Below, piece by piece: positions 60,036-64,000 of a stretch of 64,000 bases of DNA. The DNA is from Flavobacterium gawalongense (GTDB taxonomy: Bacteria > Bacteroidota > Bacteroidia > Flavobacteriales > Flavobacteriaceae), in contig NZ_VJZP01000002.1 of assembly GCF_007097265.1 (NCBI RefSeq), forward strand, positions 102,302 to 166,301, in the 5' to 3' direction. Within the stretch, counting starts at the first letter, position 1. Each line of letters starts with the position of its first letter. A program made the position numbers and the translations under genes. The notes under the pieces are model-generated. The model saw only the letters and a list, made by a program, of their open reading frames with translations, was not told the DNA's origin and made no database searches.

Positions 60036-61231
60036 TACTTTATATTTTAAAATCCAGTTTACTCCTTTTCATTCTAATTACAGTTTACAAACTCCTTTTA
60101 GAAAATGAGAAAATGCACCATTTCAATAGAATTTATTTGCTTGGCAGTTTAATTTTTAGTTTAACTATTCCGTTACAACTTTTTTCATTTAAAACAAAAA
60201 TATCAGATACGATAACTCACTTTCAACTGAATGAAATTCTACTTCAAAAAACCAGCGAAAATTTAAGTACAATTACAGATAATCAGATGATGAACTACAC
60301 CGCTGTAACTATTTATTTACTTGTTGCATTACTTCTTATCATCCGATTTGTTTTGAATTTATATTCTTTTTACAAGAAAATTAAAAACAATGAGCAACAA
60401 ACTCTAAATGGCAATAAAGTGGTATTAATACAAGAACCAGTGGTGCCTCATTCATTTTTGAATTCTATCTTTTTCTATGAACAAGATTTTAAAAACAACA
60501 ATATCGCTCCTGAACTAATAGTTCATGAAGCGGTACATATCAAACAAAAACACACTTTAGATATTCTTTTCATTGAGGTTTTACAGATTCTGTTTTGGTT
60601 TAATCCACTTATACTGCTTTACAAACATGCAATCAAACTAAACCATGAGTTTCTAGCCGATGAAACCGTAAACGCCAAATTTAATTCTGTTTTCTACTAT
60701 CAAAAAATGCTCTTAAACATTGCGTCAAACCAAAGAAAAATCGCATTAGCAAGTTCCATTAACTATTTAATTACCAAAAAACGTTTAATTATGATGACAA
60801 AAAAAGAATCTAAAACGAGAATTATATTAAAAACGGTAGGCGTAGGTGTTATTTTTAGTCTGCTATTATTTTCTTTTAGCCCAGAAACTATGGCACAAGA
60901 GTCTCCAAATATAATTTCAAGTGAAGGCAAGATTATTACTGAAATCTCACAACCTGAATTTCCTGGCGGAATGTTAGCATTCTACAAATTTGTAGGTTCC
61001 AATTTTAAAACCCCATCAGGATTAAAAGGAAACGGAAAAGTATATATAACATTTATGATAGAAAAAGATGGAAGTCTTTCGGAATTTGAGATTCTTCGCG
61101 ATATGGGATTTGGAACAGGAGAAGAAGCAATTCGAGTTTTAAAATTAAGTCCGAAATGGATTCCAGGTAAAGAGAATAAAGAACCTGTTAGAGTAAAATA
61201 TAGCTTACCAATAACAATCCAAGCAAAGTAA
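60032..61231 (+). CDS. BlaR1-type M56 membrane peptidase with TonB-like C-terminal domain
   Basis: This is a 399-residue protein with membrane helices at the N-terminus (residues 1-55 and about 88-115), then an M56 zinc peptidase domain with the HExxH motif in VHEAVHIKQKH and HEFLADETV downstream. Another membrane helix (VGVGVIFSLLLFSFS, near 275) is followed by a C-terminal TonB_C-like domain (GKVYITFMIEKDGSLSEFEIL, WIPGKENKEPVRVKYSLPITI). In Bacteroidota this fusion replaces the penicillin-sensing domain of true BlaR1, so the signal is probably not a beta-lactam. It partners with the BlaI repressor upstream. Confidence 0.92.
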   Translation: MILYILKSSLLLFILITVYKLLLENEKMHHFNRIYLLGSLIFSLTIPLQLFSFKTKISDTITHFQLNEILLQKTSENLSTITDNQMMNYTAVTIYLLVALLLIIRFVLNLYSFYKKIKNNEQQTLNGNKVVLIQEPVVPHSFLNSIFFYEQDFKNNNIAPELIVHEAVHIKQKHTLDILFIEVLQILFWFNPLILLYKHAIKLNHEFLADETVNAKFNSVFYYQKMLLNIASNQRKIALASSINYLITKKRLIMMTKKESKTRIILKTVGVGVIFSLLLFSFSPETMAQESPNIISSEGKIITEISQPEFPGGMLAFYKFVGSNFKTPSGLKGNGKVYITFMIEKDGSLSEFEILRDMGFGTGEEAIRVLKLSPKWIPGKENKEPVRVKYSLPITIQAK

Positions 61232-61252
61232 TCTTCTTTCTAAAAAATAATA

Positions 61253-61342
61253 CCCAATCGCTCGTATTTACAGCCAATCGTTAGCGCGGTCGGAATCAGT
61301 TCAATACAGGTTTCATTGTCGTGCTGCGCACCCAATGAAACC
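61253..61342 (+). repeat. REP-like copy left of the RES-Xre pair
   Basis: 61253-61290 matches 62403-62440 with four mismatches in 38 bp. It is followed by a hairpin GGTTTCATTG (61309-61318) with CAATGAAACC (61333-61342). Confidence 0.7.
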
Positions 61343-61361
61343 TTAGCTATTAGCGGTAGTT

Positions 61362-61835
61362 TTATTTTTTATTTTTTAATCTTGAGTCGAAGATCATTTT
61401 TGTAGTGCTTAGAACTTTAATTTTTGATGCCTCTTGATGATTTGGATTTATCAAATAATTGAATTCTTGTGGCACAATACTACTTGGGACTTTTAGAATT
61501 GCTGCTTCATTATAATTCACAAAGTCGTCACCAATGGTTTGAGTTGTTAAAGTTGGTGGTTTAAAATCCCAATCTTCCGGTAAATCTTCCAAATTCACCT
61601 CTTGGATAGTAATTTCATCTGGAAATTCAATTTCAACGTAATATCTATCATCGGGTAAATCTTCACTGATATCTAAATGAACAGAAACCTCAAGTATTGC
61701 TAGTGCTCTGCTTTCTGCAGTATAGACTATTTTTGTGTTGATACTGTTCCAACGATAACCTTCAGACATTGACGCTCCTATTCCCATTAAAGTAGTTTCT
61801 AAGTACTTTTCTCTTTCAATCCTAAATACTATCAT
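61362..61835 (-). CDS. RES-domain toxin (NAD+-degrading type)
   Basis: This 157-residue protein has the RES-family pattern: an N-terminal MIVFRIEREKYLETTLMGIGA, GYRWNSINTKIVYTAESRALAILEVSVHL (the Arg, Tyr and Glu that characterise RES lie here), then YYVEIEFPDEI and a C-terminal NPNHQEASKIKVLST. RES toxins deplete cellular NAD+ when free of their partner. The start codon overlaps the antitoxin stop by one base (TAATG). It is flanked by direct REP copies. Confidence 0.88.
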   Translation of the reverse strand: MIVFRIEREKYLETTLMGIGASMSEGYRWNSINTKIVYTAESRALAILEVSVHLDISEDLPDDRYYVEIEFPDEITIQEVNLEDLPEDWDFKPPTLTTQTIGDDFVNYNEAAILKVPSSIVPQEFNYLINPNHQEASKIKVLSTTKMIFDSRLKNKK

Positions 61836-62335
61836 TACGCTAAATTTCCGAACTCTAATCGATTTAAACTAAATTTAACTTCATTAATTCCCGTAATAGT
61901 ATCAAGCATACTTTCTGGTGAATTTCCACCAATCGATAAATTAGATTTCTTTAACCAACGTTGAAATTTTTCTTCTTCATTATTAAAGACTTCCAAACCG
62001 TAATCAATTAATTCATTAATTAAAATTACTAATTCACTATCTCTGCTATCCAATAATAAATGTTCGCTTTTCTTTTTGTTGTAAGTAGTTTGAGGAATTC
62101 CAACAATTGCTAAAACAGATTTTACAGGATTATTAAGTCTTCTACTAATTACTTCAATTGAATCATATGGAATGCCTGCTCTTATAACACCAACGCGTTC
62201 AAGTTTATTACTCCAATTATATTCTTTACCATCAGAATTTAAAGTAGATTTTCTAATGGTTATCCCTTTCCCAGACGCATTTTGAATACTTCTTTTCGTG
62301 TCGAAAGGTTTTGTTCTCTGTGTTATCTTTCCCAT
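61835..62335 (-). CDS. Xre/MbcA/ParS-type antitoxin of the RES toxin
   Basis: This 166-residue protein has a basic N-terminus, a helical Xre-like region (NKLERVGVIRAGIPYDSIEVISRRLNNPVKSVLAIVGIPQTTYNKKK, about 42-90), and the C-terminal DUF2384 toxin-binding region (LINELIDYGLEVFNNEEEKFQRWLKKSNLSIGGNSPESMLDTITGINEV, about 105-155). Gene order (antitoxin first) and the one-base overlap are those of RES-Xre pairs. Confidence 0.9.
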   Translation of the reverse strand: MGKITQRTKPFDTKRSIQNASGKGITIRKSTLNSDGKEYNWSNKLERVGVIRAGIPYDSIEVISRRLNNPVKSVLAIVGIPQTTYNKKKSEHLLLDSRDSELVILINELIDYGLEVFNNEEEKFQRWLKKSNLSIGGNSPESMLDTITGINEVKFSLNRLEFGNLA

Positions 62336-62402
62336 AGCGCAACTTATTTACTGTAAAGATAAAGCATTTTTGTTGTTGTAACGTAAAATTTTTTAAAAAT
62401 CA

Positions 62403-62458
62403 CCTGATCGCTCGTATTTACATCCAATCGTTAGCGCAGTTTTGCAAACTGTGCCCAT
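62403..62458 (+). repeat. REP copy right of the RES-Xre pair
   Basis: GATCGCTCG, then AATCGTTAGCG, then hairpin CAGTTT-TGC-AAACTG, then TGCCCA. It is parallel to the copy at 61253. Confidence 0.75.
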
Positions 62459-62498
62459 TCCAATTAGCAACTAAAATAAATGTAATAAAATCGCCTCT

Positions 62499-63625
62499 AA
62501 TACCATTTTGTCTTTGAATTTACTGTTATAATTTGTAAATTTGGCATATGCCAAAAAAGATAAAAATAGAGATAACTGAAAGCTTAGAATTTCTGAGCAA
62601 TGAGCACATCAAAGCAAAAGGGGAACTTAAAAAAGACCGCTTAAAAGTTTTGATTTATATTTAAGGAGGGAAAATATCATTTCCAAAGTGATATAGCTAA
62701 AAAATTAGGTAGGACTGAGAAAACCGTGCGAGAATGGATACAGGAATATAGTCAGTCTGGACTTTCATCTCTTCTTAAAGTAAGTAGCGGAGGTAATAAT
62801 ACCAGAACAATTTCGGATAAAGCTTTAGAACTTATCGCTAAAAAAATCCTAGACGTAGAGACAACTATAACGTCTTATCTTGAACTTCAGTTAATTATAG
62901 AGGAAGAGTTAGGTGAGAAAATAGCATATGGAGCTTTATACTCTCATTGTAAACGTAAATATAAGTCTAAACTAAAAGTGGCTAGGAAATCACATCACAA
63001 AAAGGATGAAAAAGCTGAGGAGCTTTTTAAAAAACCTTAGATTTTCCTTAAAACAAATTAGATTAGGTCTAAATAAAAACAGCGTCACTTCTGTTAATCT
63101 GTACTTTCAAGATGAAAGCCGTTTTGGTCTAATAACTAAGCAGAAACGAGTAGTTTCTGCAAGAGGTATAAAACCAATTGGGAAATATATGCACAGCTAC
63201 AAATACAAGTGGCTATGGGGAAGTTTTTCTCCTATTACAGGAGAAAGTTTTTGTATGACAACAACAGGTGTTTGTAAAGAATTGTTCATTAAATATTTGG
63301 AAGACTTTAGTAAGCATAAGCCTGAAGAACTTAAAATTATAGTGATAGACAATGCGGGATTTCACTCAACGAAAGATATAATTTTGCCGGAAAACATAGT
63401 ATTAATGTCGATTCCGCCTTATTGTCCTGAATTGAACCCCGCAGAAAAGGTTTGGCAATGGATGAAAGACAAAATAGCGATGAAGCTGTTTGATACATTG
63501 GAAATTCTTGAAAGCAAAATGGATGACCTAATAAATAACCTAGAGGGAGACTTGATAAAATCGATTACAGGGTATGATTTTTATACAAGAGCCTTTTCCA
63601 GTGTTTTTAAAGTTTAAATGGTATA
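62499..63625 (+). mobile_element. IS630-family insertion sequence, disrupted
   Basis: The ends show the inverted repeat TACCATTT (62501-62508) and AAATGGTA (63616-63623) flanked by TA, the target of IS630-type elements. The transposase inside is broken by two frameshifts. The element separates a REP copy on its left from the 176-bp duplicated segment on its right. Confidence 0.7.
62548..63617 (+). pseudogene. IS630-type transposase in three frames
   Basis: The reading starts MPKKIKIEITESLEFL at 62548, stops at a TAA near 62662, resumes one frame later with the helix-turn-helix region (DIAKKLGRTEKTVREWIQEY), stops at 63038-63040 after an A6 run and resumes again in a third frame. The last part is a DDE domain: YFQDESRFGL (first Asp), IVIDNAGFHST (second Asp) and LMSIPPYCPELNPAEKVWQWMKD (Glu). 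Both shifts are +1. The A-run could allow slippage, as in some IS elements, but the first shift has no slippery run and comes with a stop. Most likely inactive. Confidence 0.8.
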
Positions 63626-63648
63626 ATTCATTTTCTAATCCGGCAGAA

Positions 63649-64000
63649 TTACAATTTTGTCTTTTATAGGATTGTTGTGAATAGAATCAATTTTTTGTTT
63701 TAAAAACAACAAAAAGCTATGAATTACTCATAGTTTTTTGTGTTACTTGTATTATTTGCTCACTATTATGGGCACAGTTTGCAAAACTGCGCTAACGATT
63801 GTGGTATATCAGCGCGGTCCGGGGTTACAATTTTGCCTTTTATTAGGATTGTTGTGAATAGAATCAATTTTTTGTTTTAAAAATAACAAAAAGCCATGAA
63901 TTACTCATAGTTTTTTGTGTTACTTGTATTATTTGCTCACTATTATGGGCACAGTTTGCAAAACTGCGCTAACGATTGTGGTATATCAGCGCGGTCGGGG
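63649..64000 (+). repeat. Tandem duplication of a ~176-bp segment with REP and terminator
   Basis: 63649-63824 and 63825-64000 are nearly identical. Each unit holds an A/T-rich hairpin, a terminator-like CTATGA/TCATAG stem with T-run, and one REP copy in minus orientation (hairpin CAGTTTTGC-type, from 63769 and 63946). The array may continue beyond the window. No gene is seen after 63617. Confidence 0.85.

Noticed and set aside
59243..61231. Beta-lactam resistance operon
   Set aside because: There is no beta-lactamase gene, and the BlaR1-type protein has a TonB-like domain instead of a penicillin-binding sensor.

Overview
The window is an AT-rich chromosomal segment from a Flavobacterium-like member of the Bacteroidota. 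The evidence is a starch-utilisation locus with SusC/SusD/SusE, a type IX secretion C-terminal signal, promoters of the Bacteroidota type (TTG, 19-21 nt, TAnnTTTG), a mevalonate pathway with a GYDIA-type kinase and degradative-type HMG-CoA reductase, and tandem POT peptide transporters. Most of the window is ordinary core genome. Accessory DNA is concentrated at 12.4-22.5 kb and 61.2-64.0 kb.

Layout. 0-3.4 kb: end of lpxB, an NlpC/P60 lipoprotein and ComEC. 3.4-9.6 kb, minus strand: a periplasmic thioredoxin, two POT transporters and a dipeptidyl peptidase IV, which together look like a peptide-utilisation locus. 9.8-12.3 kb: HMG-CoA reductase and a GHMP kinase. 12.46-22.50 kb: a roughly 10-kb island lying between two copies of the 3' end of a peptidyl-prolyl isomerase gene. 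It carries a REP-bounded RAYT transposase, two paralogous XRE regulators, two orphan RHS toxin tips with immunity genes, a GC-rich multi-hairpin region of about 670 bp without genes, a RelE-type toxin-antitoxin pair, two tyrosine recombinases (one lacking catalytic residues) and a primase-helicase-like ATPase. 22.5-28.8 kb: the isomerase, a CNNM/CBS membrane protein, LptC, an outer-membrane barrel and CoaX, followed by tRNA-Phe. 29.5-49.2 kb: a starch/maltodextrin PUL with a surface module on the minus strand (SusC, SusD, SusE, secreted GH13, FnIII lipoprotein) and a divergent regulator and catabolic module on the plus strand (LacI regulator, sugar transporter, beta-phosphoglucomutase, GH65 phosphorylase and two GH13 enzymes). 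49.3-55.2 kb: glycerophosphodiesterase, a flavoprotein, TspO, then mevalonate decarboxylase, mevalonate kinase and a UbiA prenyltransferase. 55.8-61.2 kb: a pseudouridine synthase, tRNA-Leu, an M20 dipeptidase and a BlaI/BlaR1-TonB operon. 61.2-64.0 kb: a RES-Xre toxin-antitoxin pair between direct REP copies, a frameshifted IS630-type element and a 176-bp tandem duplication.

The best candidates for an undescribed system are in the 12.4-22.5 kb island. A unit consisting of an XRE gene, a convergent immunity gene and a 5'-truncated RHS tip occurs twice. The left copy still has the sequence that lies upstream of the ATPase gene in the right copy, but without that gene. The recombination operon and the multi-hairpin region lie between the two units. 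The sequence supports the architecture, the duplications and the inverted repeats. It does not show whether the recombinases move RHS tips or whether the hairpin region is transcribed.

All functional names come from reading motifs and family resemblance by eye; no database search was possible.
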